The notes below the pieces were generated by a model that worked only from the letters and a program-made list of their open reading frames with translations, ran no database searches and had not been told where the DNA came from. The position numbers and the translations under genes were made by a program. Below are positions 1-6,966 of a stretch of 8,922 nt of DNA, piece after piece. Positions within the stretch are counted from its first letter, which is position 1, and each line of letters starts with the position of its first letter. The stretch lies in assembly GCA_002422065.1 (NCBI GenBank), contig DITO01000215.1:1-8922 (forward strand), read 5' to 3'. This DNA is from Erysipelotrichaceae bacterium UBA6182 (GTDB lineage Bacteria; Bacillota_I; Bacilli_A; Erysipelotrichales; Erysipelotrichaceae).

Positions 1-12
1 AGAATTTAAATT

Positions 13-17
13 GGAGG
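13..17 (+). promoter_or_regulatory. Ribosome binding site that sets the helicase start
   Basis: GGAGG lies 7 bases before the ATG at 25, which is ideal spacing. The in-frame GTG at 19 would touch this site, leaving no usable spacer, so the ATG at 25 is the better start. The gene's promoter is not in the window; only 24 bases precede the start codon. Confidence 0.8.
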
Positions 18-24
18 GGTGCCA

Positions 25-2229
25 ATGGACAATGAAGCTTTTGAGTATGAGAAGAACCAGCTTTCTATTATATTTGAACGAATTGACAAAGATTTAGAGA
101 TTTATCAGCCAAAAACATCTGGTTATGAGACTTTTGTATCAGATGAGGAATTTATTGATGCTAGAACTGACCGAAATGCTTCAATAGGAATTAGAAGTCA
201 ACTTCTTCAAGTGGCTAAAGAACCTTACTTTGGTAGGATTTTTATAAAAAAACTATTTAGTAATAATCAGGAGTCTGAAAATTTTGCTATTGGCCGTAAT
301 TTTTATGGAAGTCATGGTAAAACGTATGTTTATGATTGGCGAAGCGACGTAGGAAACCTCTTCTATTTAAATAACATTAGTGAAGTAGATTTTAATAAAA
401 GACCTCATAAAATTGAGAAGAAAAGAAATGTGAAAATTGAGAATAGAAATATCGTTGATATTAGCGATATTAATATTATCTCCAATTTGCAAATTAAGGA
501 TAGTGAGGGTCAAGAAACAGAAGCGGGAATAGATATTACTGATCCGTTTCTATTAAAAGTACTAGAAGAAAGAAAAAGTAGGAAAGAGTATTTAGATATC
601 ATCCAAACAATTCAATCAAAACAGAACTATATAATTCGTTCAGCTCTAAGTAAAGGCATTCTTCTTAAAGGATGTGCTGGATCTGGTAAAACTATGATTA
701 TTTTGCATAAGATTTCGTATCTACTCTATAAAGAAAAGTACTTGTCGTTAGATAGCATTCTCCTAATTATTCCAAGTGAAAAATATAGGGAACAAATATC
801 TGGAATTATTGATAGTTTAAATCTTAAGGGTTTAAAAACAATGACCTTTGATGAAGTAATTTTACACATATTGGGAGTCAATTCTTCATTTATTTACGTT
901 AATGAAGTTGTTAATAAGTCAAATGTAAGAATTAGCAAAAATTTGATTGATTATGTTTATAATGAAGAATTCAGTATCATGCTAAAAAATAACTATTTAG
1001 ATAGATTCAAAAGAGTATTTGATTCTAGAGTTGTTGAATCATTAAGCAGGATAACCGAAAAGCTCAGGATGAAAGTCAACTTTAATGCGGAAACTTCTGC
1101 GCGTGATTTGGTATATCTAGAAAACAGTTACGTCGAGGCACGAAGAAAAAACAAGAAAATCAACAATGAATTTGCTGATTTGAAAGATTTACTAGAGAAT
1201 CCAAATGAATTCTCGATAACTAAATACATGAAAGAGGTCAACGCGAAAATTGTTGAAGTGAATTTTAAAATTGAAGTTTTACAGAATAAAGACTCACAAG
1301 TTAAAGCAAAGAATGAAGAAGGCTCAATGGCAGATAGATACAATCTGTTTTATCTAAGTAAGGAAGCTGAGTACTTGGCTTTAGTCTATAAGGATCTTGA
1401 ATCACGGAAAATTAAAGTTGAGCACAAATTGAATGAACTTCAAAGAATGTTGCTCGATGAAGAAGATGAACAGACAATTGAAAAGAATATTGCTTACTTA
1501 AAAACATTTGAAACTCCAAGCAACTTAATTCCTAAGATTGTTGAGTTATCGTTACCAAACGAGTTTCGTGAAGAATCAAAGAATATCTTTCAATCAAAAA
1601 ATACAATTAATAATTTTGTTCATTATCTTTACTACACAATCACAAAAGAATTCAGACTAATTAAATACAAATATGTACACGTTGATGAATATCAAGATTT
1701 TTCACTCAGACAATTACAGATTTTGAAGAACTTGGCAAACGTAAATGCAGTGTTTAACTTTTATGGTGACTCAAATCAGTCAATGAACAAAAAGACAGTC
1801 GAAGAGAACACAATTAGAAAAATGTTTTTACTAGATGAGTATGAGCTTACTGAGAATTATAGGAACTCAGTTAAAATAACAGAGTATGCGAACAAGAAGC
1901 TGGACCTAAATATGTATCCAATTTCGATCTCAGGAGAGGAAGTACAGACGGTAAATAAAGAGACTTTTCTTGAAAGACTTAAAAATGAGATTTCGGATAA
2001 GAGTAATAGAGTATTGGTCACATACATGCAACAAGATGAAGTTGATCCTGCTGAGCAAATTGGATTGACTAATGATAGAAAGATCTTAGAATCTGTTGAT
2101 CTTATTCCTGTTTTCGGAATTAAAGGTCTTGAATATGATGTTGTTTTCGTATTTACAGAAAATATGACACGAAATATGAAATATGTAGCTTATACAAGAG
2201 CGTTAAGTAAACTGTATGTTATTGAATAA
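25..2229 (+). CDS. HelD/UvrD-like superfamily 1 DNA helicase-type ATPase
   Basis: This 734-residue protein is an SF1A (UvrD/Rep-fold) ATPase most like HelD, the Gram-positive motor that strips or recycles RNA polymerase. Visible signs, numbered from the ATG at 25: the HelD-type N-terminal signatures PYFGRI (67-72) and YDWR (103-106), a Q-motif region around Q200, Walker A GCAGSGKT with K222, Walker B VDEYQD with D554/E555, motif III GDSNQ (581-585), ENYR (610-613), KGLEYD (700-705) and YTRA (723-726). A charged, partly coiled-coil insertion of about 240 residues (roughly 300-540) separates the two motor halves, as in HelD. The helical arm before PYFGRI is only about 65 residues; from memory it is nearer 90 in Bacillus subtilis HelD, so the part that enters the polymerase secondary channel may be shortened. 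The ATPase looks catalytically intact. It may act on RNA polymerase or on nucleic acid in a defence context. The family is clear; the role is inferred. Confidence 0.88.
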   Translation: MDNEAFEYEKNQLSIIFERIDKDLEIYQPKTSGYETFVSDEEFIDARTDRNASIGIRSQLLQVAKEPYFGRIFIKKLFSNNQESENFAIGRNFYGSHGKTYVYDWRSDVGNLFYLNNISEVDFNKRPHKIEKKRNVKIENRNIVDISDINIISNLQIKDSEGQETEAGIDITDPFLLKVLEERKSRKEYLDIIQTIQSKQNYIIRSALSKGILLKGCAGSGKTMIILHKISYLLYKEKYLSLDSILLIIPSEKYREQISGIIDSLNLKGLKTMTFDEVILHILGVNSSFIYVNEVVNKSNVRISKNLIDYVYNEEFSIMLKNNYLDRFKRVFDSRVVESLSRITEKLRMKVNFNAETSARDLVYLENSYVEARRKNKKINNEFADLKDLLENPNEFSITKYMKEVNAKIVEVNFKIEVLQNKDSQVKAKNEEGSMADRYNLFYLSKEAEYLALVYKDLESRKIKVEHKLNELQRMLLDEEDEQTIEKNIAYLKTFETPSNLIPKIVELSLPNEFREESKNIFQSKNTINNFVHYLYYTITKEFRLIKYKYVHVDEYQDFSLRQLQILKNLANVNAVFNFYGDSNQSMNKKTVEENTIRKMFLLDEYELTENYRNSVKITEYANKKLDLNMYPISISGEEVQTVNKETFLERLKNEISDKSNRVLVTYMQQDEVDPAEQIGLTNDRKILESVDLIPVFGIKGLEYDVVFVFTENMTRNMKYVAYTRALSKLYVIE

Positions 2230-2271
2230 AATCTATTTAAATAAAGGTAAGAGCTACGAAAATCGTTGCGC

Positions 2272-2276
2272 GAGGG
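2272..2276 (+). promoter_or_regulatory. Ribosome binding site that sets the start at 2281
   Basis: GAGGG lies 4 bases before the ATG at 2281. The longer reading from TTG at 2266 would place this site inside the coding sequence and has no site of its own, so the ATG is preferred. The spacing is slightly short. Confidence 0.65.
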
Positions 2277-2280
2277 AAAA

Positions 2281-3204
2281 ATGAAATCTAATGAGTATGT
2301 TAAAAAGTGTGAAGATGTATTTAATTCTATAAATGAAAATGACTATTCACGTGTTCATGAGTTGTTAGTTCTTGAACATCATGTTTTTTGTGTCCTTTTA
2401 TTTAACAGAGATATTCTTAATGATGTATATGATGATGCAAAATCAGGAATAGTAATCAATGAACATGTCAAACCAGTTATGCTTTACTATAAAAGAGCGG
2501 TTGAGCTTATTGAAACTTATCGTTTTAATTGGGAGAAGGACATAAAAGTTAAACTATATCTATCCTATTTAAAGTGCTTAGCATTTCAAAATATAAGTAA
2601 GAAAATAGGTTATAAACCAGAGATTATGGAATTCAAGAAATTTATTAAGAAGTCTGATTTCGACAATACTGATATCACAGATTTGGTTAGTAAATTAGAT
2701 TTTGGCAGTTTTAAAATTGAACCTTATTTACTTGAAAGTTATTATCCAAACCCAGAGAAAGATCGTGAAGAAAGAGAAGCGATGCATGAGTTAGCAGAAC
2801 TTTTAAAAGAGAATGTAGCAAACAATGAAGAGTATAGAGAGATATCATATTCTGAACCAAGTATTAACGAACAGAACGAATTAAACTGGGAGTCTTTTAT
2901 AAGGGGAATTCAAGAATCTCTTATCCCACACAATAGTTTTAGGTCTATCATTCACTTAATCAAGAGCTATACGACAGAGATAGGAACATTTGTTTTCTTT
3001 GGTGAAGGAGAAGAGCCACAAAGAAAAGTTGAAGAAACACTTGAATTCATTGAAAACATTTATATTGAAGGAGTCGAAATCGAAAAGAATATTCTTAATG
3101 TTGATGAAGATAGCTTGTATGTAACAGTTAAAATAAAGCATCAACATTTAGAAGATTATCAATATCCACTAAATTTTGAAATACTCGATGATATTAAAAT
3201 ATAA
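2281..3204 (+). CDS. Hypothetical protein, helicase-linked
   Basis: I do not recognise this 307-residue protein. No signal peptide, membrane segment, Walker motif or metal-binding cluster is visible, so it is probably cytoplasmic. The first two thirds read as mostly helical, with a very acidic, charged helix at about 158-178. The last 90 residues contain alternating hydrophobic strands (about 233-240 and 269-296) and look like a small alpha/beta domain. It starts 51 bases after the helicase stop on the same strand with no clear terminator between, so the two are probably co-transcribed, and it may be a partner or regulator of the helicase. It converges on the minus-strand gene ending at 3216, leaving only 11 bases between stops. 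The alternative start TTG at 2266 would add five residues and is less likely. The gene call is firm, the function unknown. Confidence 0.85.
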   Translation: MKSNEYVKKCEDVFNSINENDYSRVHELLVLEHHVFCVLLFNRDILNDVYDDAKSGIVINEHVKPVMLYYKRAVELIETYRFNWEKDIKVKLYLSYLKCLAFQNISKKIGYKPEIMEFKKFIKKSDFDNTDITDLVSKLDFGSFKIEPYLLESYYPNPEKDREEREAMHELAELLKENVANNEEYREISYSEPSINEQNELNWESFIRGIQESLIPHNSFRSIIHLIKSYTTEIGTFVFFGEGEEPQRKVEETLEFIENIYIEGVEIEKNILNVDEDSLYVTVKIKHQHLEDYQYPLNFEILDDIKI

Positions 3205-3215
3205 GTGTATTCATC

Positions 3216-3641
3216 CTATAAATGTAAAATTCTAAGTTTACCATTGAGATTCTCTTGAAACAAAGATGTAATTGTAGAAAAAATGCCACTCAGTTGGATG
3301 CTCTCGATGATTCTAATATTTTCATCATCGATGTGGACAAGTCCAACAGAAGCACCAAGCTTATTAAATATTTTGCAAATGATTAATTCATCTTGTTGAG
3401 TCACTTCGAAAGTTGAAGTTTGATATTTTAGAACGACACCTTGCTTAATAAGTTCTGTATAAGTATCCTTGTCATAATTTGCCAATAATTTAAAAAGCAC
3501 AACCCCAATTAGATCGTCTTTCCCTTCAGAATGATATTTCTGAATCTTCGCGTTAGTTGTTGGAATTGCTCTACTCATGTGCCCATTCCAATTTTGCAAG
3601 AAGTCACTTATTGCAACAACTTCACTTAGTTTTGTAATCAT
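3216..3641 (-). CDS. Hypothetical protein, lone minus-strand gene
   Basis: This 141-residue protein has no family I recognise. The open frame runs upstream to 3830, but that extension overlaps the start of the plus-strand operon. The ATG at 3641 has an excellent AGGGGG site 6 bases before it (3653-3648), so I place the start there. The protein looks soluble: an amphipathic helical N-terminal half with a short hydrophobic patch IGVVLFKLL (45-53), then a beta-rich second half with motifs such as LIICKIF and VGLVHID. I see no convincing helix-turn-helix. It is the only minus-strand gene in the window, sitting between two plus-strand units and divergent from the McrB-like operon. That position suits a regulator, an immunity factor or an accessory effector, but nothing in the sequence decides between them. 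Its start region lies in an inverted repeat (see that entry). Confidence 0.75.
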   Translation of the reverse strand: MITKLSEVVAISDFLQNWNGHMSRAIPTTNAKIQKYHSEGKDDLIGVVLFKLLANYDKDTYTELIKQGVVLKYQTSTFEVTQQDELIICKIFNKLGASVGLVHIDDENIRIIESIQLSGIFSTITSLFQENLNGKLRILHL

Positions 3642-3660
3642 ATTTATCCCCCTATGATTA
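3635..3660. repeat. 8-bp inverted repeat over a start codon
   Basis: TAATCATA (3635-3642) and TATGATTA (3653-3660) are perfect inverted copies separated by 10 bases. In mRNA of the minus-strand gene the hairpin would put the G-rich ribosome binding site in or next to the loop and the start codon in the 3' arm. It could regulate translation, or the dyad could be a protein operator in the divergent intergenic region. AT-rich 8-mers can pair by chance, so function is only suggested. Confidence 0.5.
3648..3653 (-). promoter_or_regulatory. Ribosome binding site of the minus-strand gene
   Basis: Read on the minus strand, AGGGGG is followed by six bases (ATAAAT) and then the ATG at 3641. It is one of the strongest such sites in the window. 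It decides the start against the longer open frame that begins at 3830. Confidence 0.8.
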
Positions 3661-3695
3661 TAGTTTACGTTCATTTGTTCAATAAGGGAAAATAT

Positions 3696-3724
3696 TTGTA
3701 TTAATAAAGTTAGTTTTATATATA
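3696..3724 (+). promoter_or_regulatory. Possible promoter of the four-gene McrB-like operon
   Basis: TTGTAT (3696-3701) and TATATA (3719-3724) are separated by 17 bases, and the -10-like box ends 28 bases before the GTG start at 3753. Each box matches the vegetative consensus only partly in a very AT-rich stretch. Placement in the sole intergenic gap ahead of the operon supports it. Confidence 0.45.
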
Positions 3725-3752
3725 GGAAAAATCGAAAGTCGAGGGAATTGTT

Positions 3753-4094
3753 GTGAGTGAAGTAAGAGAAGTGATCGTTATTCAAGAAGAACTGCACATT
3801 AGATTGAAAAATGAGAAGTATCCAAATCAATCTGTCAAAATTGCATTAAGATCAAGTGAAAGTGAGTATTATCAATTCACCTTGAGTGATTTCAAAGACA
3901 AGGGTATACCAATTCCCGTCAATTTATATGGTAAAAGGATACGTATCTATGAAATCATCAAAGATTTGGAGGTTTTCATACAATCGCTTATTATTCCAAA
4001 AAAACCAAAATTATTTCCAGATGAAATCACAAATATGGTAATAGTGAGTTTTACAGAAGACATTAAAGATATATTTCGAAAGGGAAAATTATGA
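3753..4094 (+). CDS. Small hypothetical protein, first gene of McrB-like operon
   Basis: This 113-residue protein has no recognised family. It starts with GTG at 3753, preceded at 7 bases by GAGGG (3741-3745), a well-spaced site. Its first 40 residues read as beta strands (REVIVIQEELHIRL, SVKIALR). A helix follows at about 66-78 (YEIIKDLEVFIQS), then a basic, proline-containing linker (IIPKKPKLFP), another strand and a charged C-terminus (DIKDIFRKGKL). There are no membrane segments, cysteine pairs or obvious catalytic residues. Its stop overlaps the next start as ATGA at 4091-4094, so the pair is translationally coupled and it is likely a stoichiometric partner of the coiled-coil protein. 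It could be a small structural or target-binding subunit of the restriction-like complex; that is inference from position only. Confidence 0.8.
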   Translation: MSEVREVIVIQEELHIRLKNEKYPNQSVKIALRSSESEYYQFTLSDFKDKGIPIPVNLYGKRIRIYEIIKDLEVFIQSLIIPKKPKLFPDEITNMVIVSFTEDIKDIFRKGKL

Positions 4095-4984
4095 CAAAGA
4101 ATGGATCAGTTTTAATAATCGCTCGCAACATAGACAAACTTAATGACGATGAACTTAAAGATGTATTGTCTCAAATCAACATAAATATATATCGCGAGAA
4201 GCTTAAGCAAAATATACATAAACAACATATTGCATTCGAAGAGTTGAAAGGATTTCGACCTCAAACAATTAGACTTGATCAGCTGATTCCTGTTCTAATC
4301 AAAAATATTCGGAAAAAGCGGAATGATGTAAATTCATTGGTAACAGAATTATTGATAAAACACTTAGACGGAGAAATGTTTTATGATGCGACGGTGAAAT
4401 ATCTTACAGAAGGTAATATAGAAGAGTTATACCAATCTTATATCAAAATATTTGAGTTGAACGGAATCAAATCTGATCCATACAATTGGATTCGTATTCT
4501 TAATCAAGATGGAGAGGATAAACTTCCAGAACGACAAGAAATGATTGATCCCATTAAACAAGAGTTAATCGATAAAGCGATGCAAAAATTTAAGGAATCA
4601 ACTGAGATGCCTCTGAAATTAGCTAAATTAGAGGATACAATAAGAAAACTTGAAGAATCACACAAAAAAGCAATAAAAAAGTATGAGTTACAAGTCAGTC
4701 AAATGAAAGCTGAAAATGAATCAATATTGAAAGAAACAAAACTTGGATATGGAAAATACATAGATTCAATGTTGGATGAAGTAAAGAAGAACTTAGCCTT
4801 TGATTATAATGTCGAAATTGAGAATGTTCCTAATAGTAGGTCAAAGACGATACGTGCACTTTGGGAAATTCTTTCAAATAAAGAGAGTAATATTGTGAAC
4901 AATCTAAATAGAACGAATTCTGATGATTTGAGAAAAATACTGGCTGTAAAATATGCACTAACATTAGTAGGAGGTAAGGACTAA
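4091..4984 (+). CDS. Coiled-coil protein of the McrB-like operon
   Basis: A 297-residue, lysine- and glutamate-rich, predicted soluble protein that I cannot place in a named family. The N-terminal 140 residues look like a helical domain. Residues about 160-215 form a clear coiled coil, with heptad-like hydrophobics in KLAKLEDTIRKLEES and the segments after it. A smaller helical C-terminal region (220-297) follows, with SKTIRALWEIL and LRKILAVKYALTLV as amphipathic helices. The ATG at 4091 overlaps the previous stop by four bases and follows AAAGGGA. The last codons overlap the next gene by one base and carry that gene's strong ribosome binding site. Coiled-coil components recur in some McrBC-derived systems (the CoCoNuT group), usually fused to the nuclease or NTPase; here the coil is on a separate chain. 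It probably serves oligomerisation, assembly or recognition; this is not demonstrated. Confidence 0.82.
   Translation: MTKNGSVLIIARNIDKLNDDELKDVLSQININIYREKLKQNIHKQHIAFEELKGFRPQTIRLDQLIPVLIKNIRKKRNDVNSLVTELLIKHLDGEMFYDATVKYLTEGNIEELYQSYIKIFELNGIKSDPYNWIRILNQDGEDKLPERQEMIDPIKQELIDKAMQKFKESTEMPLKLAKLEDTIRKLEESHKKAIKKYELQVSQMKAENESILKETKLGYGKYIDSMLDEVKKNLAFDYNVEIENVPNSRSKTIRALWEILSNKESNIVNNLNRTNSDDLRKILAVKYALTLVGGKD
4969..4975 (+). promoter_or_regulatory. Strong ribosome binding site of the AAA+ gene
   Basis: AGGAGGT lies 8 bases before the ATG at 4984 and within the last codons of the coiled-coil gene. It is a full consensus site and the best in the operon, which suggests the NTPase is made in excess over its neighbours, as fits a ring-forming motor. 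Confidence 0.8.
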
Positions 4985-6966
4985 TGCCTCAAATATTTAT
5001 TGCCAAAGACGACTATGCAACAAAAAAGATTCTGGAAGCAACGAGCGAGTGCTATTTAATTGGTGTTTTAGCACATGATGATGAGAATTATCCATTAATT
5101 CAAGTAATGGATCAACAGAGGTTTATAAACTCATTTACAATTAAACCCTTGTGCGAAGAGCCAGATGTATTGATGAATAACTCAGACTCGGAATTATTTA
5201 TTGGGATTGATTTTCACCAATCAAATTCAATTCTTCCAGATGATTATAATCGAAACATACCCAATAATGATCGTTTAGATATGCTACAAGATTTGCTTGA
5301 GAATAAATTGATCATTTTTCGACCACGTATAACGTACAGTAGAGTAAACTCAGAAAATATTCATAAGAACTTAGTCATTGTCGATGTTTTAGATATAGAA
5401 GTAACGGATACAACAAGATATCAAATGATTCCATGTATAACGATGGATGTACAATCCTTTGAGTCGAAATTGAAGGATTTAGCCTATTTTTCACTCAATA
5501 ATTTTAACAGCAATGTTCTTAATTCACCGACTTTCATTCTTTGTGGAGATACTTTGTATTTTAATCAAAAAGATTGGGTTAGACATGATAACCAGGGGAA
5601 ACTCTGGAGATGTGATGACTTTGATATGATTAGTACATATAAGATAAATAGTAACTTGCTTGAGAATGAAGGGAAATTGATACGTGCTACAGATAATTTA
5701 TGCTTTATTGAGAACGATGCCTTAATTGCGATACAAGTTGGTGACTATAAAGCCGAAATTAAAGTTGAGCCACAACAGGTAGAATATGAGGCTGAAGATG
5801 AGCAAATTGAAGAGGGTGTAGTCAATCATATTCATGAGAGAGATTTTTTGAGTGCATTTGATTTATATACAAAATCTCAGGGACTTAAGTATCATAAAGA
5901 TGATTTAATCAATTTACATGTTTGTATCAAGACTAATACTTTGACGATAATTGCAGGCATGTCCGGAACTGGTAAAACTCAGCTGGCAATTTCCTATGCT
6001 CAAATGTTAGATCTTAGTGAAGAAAACAGAAATCTATTATTTCTACCGATATCACCTTCTTATACTGAACCAGAAGATGTCCTTGGCTATTACAGTAACT
6101 TAAGTAATAAGTATGTACCAGCTGCAACTGGATTAGTAGATCTGCTTGTTCAGGCTCAAAACAACGTAAATAAAATGCACATGGTCATATTTGATGAGAT
6201 GAATTTATCGCAAATCGAACATTGGTTTTCACCATTCATTTCAATTTTGGAAAGAAATCCACAAGATCGATTCATTCAGCTTTATAGTGCGAATGAGAAC
6301 TGTGTTAATAATCAAAACTATCCAAGTCGTGTTAAAATCAATGAAAATGTCATTTTTATTGGAACTGTCAATCTCGATGAGACTACAAAGGATATTTCGG
6401 ATCGAATGCTGGATCGCTCATTTATTGTCTCGCTTAAGAAGCAAGATTTTGCATTGTTTAATAAACCAAATGATGATATTGAAAGTGATATTAATAAAAG
6501 AATAGAAGTGAATAAGTGCAGGAGTACCGCAGAATATAACATGTGGAGAGTTCCTACTGATTCAGTATCAATGAATGATTTCACGGATCAAGAGTTGTCA
6601 TTCTTCGAAGAAGCACATCAAGCGATAAGCTGTTTTGATCGGCAGAAGGGGATATCCTTTAGAATATTAAGAAATATCCAACAGTATTTAGTTAATGTTC
6701 CAAGAGTGGATAGCAATAACCTTTATTTTAGAAGGGAACACAGCATTGATTTGTTGTTTAAGCAAACGGTGCTAAGTAAAATTAAAGGTACGGAGAATCA
6801 GTTAAGTGAGTTGCTTGGGACATATGATCGGTCAAAGAATGTTTTTCACGTAGGTAAGTTACAAGAAGTTATGAATAGATATAGTTCTGTGAGTGAATTC
6901 GAAGAATCAAGAGTTGAGATTGAAAAGAAGCTTCGCGACATGAGTTACTATGGCTACACCCGTTAG
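4984..6966 (+). CDS. McrB-like AAA+ NTPase, restriction motor subunit
   Basis: A 660-residue protein with a C-terminal AAA+ motor of the McrB/MoxR-like clade. Seen: Walker A GMSGTGKT (325-332, K331), Walker B VIFDEMN (401-407, D404/E405), a sensor-like GTVNLDE (460-466) standing where McrB proteins carry the MNxxD element, and LDRS with R478 as the likely arginine finger. The lid follows at about 530-600. In McrB relatives such motors form hexamers on a McrC-type partner and power translocation or nuclease activation; GTP rather than ATP use is known for McrB but cannot be read here. Residues 1 to about 285 match no targeting domain I know (no EVE, B3-like or DUF3578 signature recognised). 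They look beta-rich, ending in an acidic linker (263-279), and would be the specificity module. The start overlaps the previous stop by one base; the end overlaps the nuclease gene by 17 bases. Confidence 0.87.
   Translation: MPQIFIAKDDYATKKILEATSECYLIGVLAHDDENYPLIQVMDQQRFINSFTIKPLCEEPDVLMNNSDSELFIGIDFHQSNSILPDDYNRNIPNNDRLDMLQDLLENKLIIFRPRITYSRVNSENIHKNLVIVDVLDIEVTDTTRYQMIPCITMDVQSFESKLKDLAYFSLNNFNSNVLNSPTFILCGDTLYFNQKDWVRHDNQGKLWRCDDFDMISTYKINSNLLENEGKLIRATDNLCFIENDALIAIQVGDYKAEIKVEPQQVEYEAEDEQIEEGVVNHIHERDFLSAFDLYTKSQGLKYHKDDLINLHVCIKTNTLTIIAGMSGTGKTQLAISYAQMLDLSEENRNLLFLPISPSYTEPEDVLGYYSNLSNKYVPAATGLVDLLVQAQNNVNKMHMVIFDEMNLSQIEHWFSPFISILERNPQDRFIQLYSANENCVNNQNYPSRVKINENVIFIGTVNLDETTKDISDRMLDRSFIVSLKKQDFALFNKPNDDIESDINKRIEVNKCRSTAEYNMWRVPTDSVSMNDFTDQELSFFEEAHQAISCFDRQKGISFRILRNIQQYLVNVPRVDSNNLYFRREHSIDLLFKQTVLSKIKGTENQLSELLGTYDRSKNVFHVGKLQEVMNRYSSVSEFEESRVEIEKKLRDMSYYGYTR

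Noticed and set aside
1128..1343. 71-residue minus-strand open frame inside the helicase gene
   Set aside because: It lies wholly within a gene with clear helicase motifs, and its S/F/L-rich composition is typical of antisense reading.
2956..3147. 63-residue minus-strand open frame inside the 307-residue gene
   Set aside because: It is an antisense shadow with F/N/I-rich composition and no ribosome binding site support.
3205..3215. Possible bidirectional terminator between the convergent genes
   Set aside because: Only 11 bases separate the stops, and no stem-loop with a T run is visible there or just around it.
3657..3662. Perfect TATAAT on the minus strand just before the 141-residue gene
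   Set aside because: It would start transcription near 3650, inside the ribosome binding site, and no good -35 box sits 16-18 bases upstream. It is more likely part of the inverted repeat than a working -10 box.
3642..3830. Longer start of the minus-strand gene (reading from 3830)
   Set aside because: The extra 63 residues are rich in F, L, I and N, overlap the plus-strand operon start and its promoter, and have no ribosome binding site. The ATG at 3641 has a strong one.
6287..6584. Open frames on both strands inside the AAA+ gene (6287-6505 + and 6318-6584 -)
   Set aside because: Both fall within the conserved AAA+ core between Walker B and the lid, so they are out-of-frame shadows.
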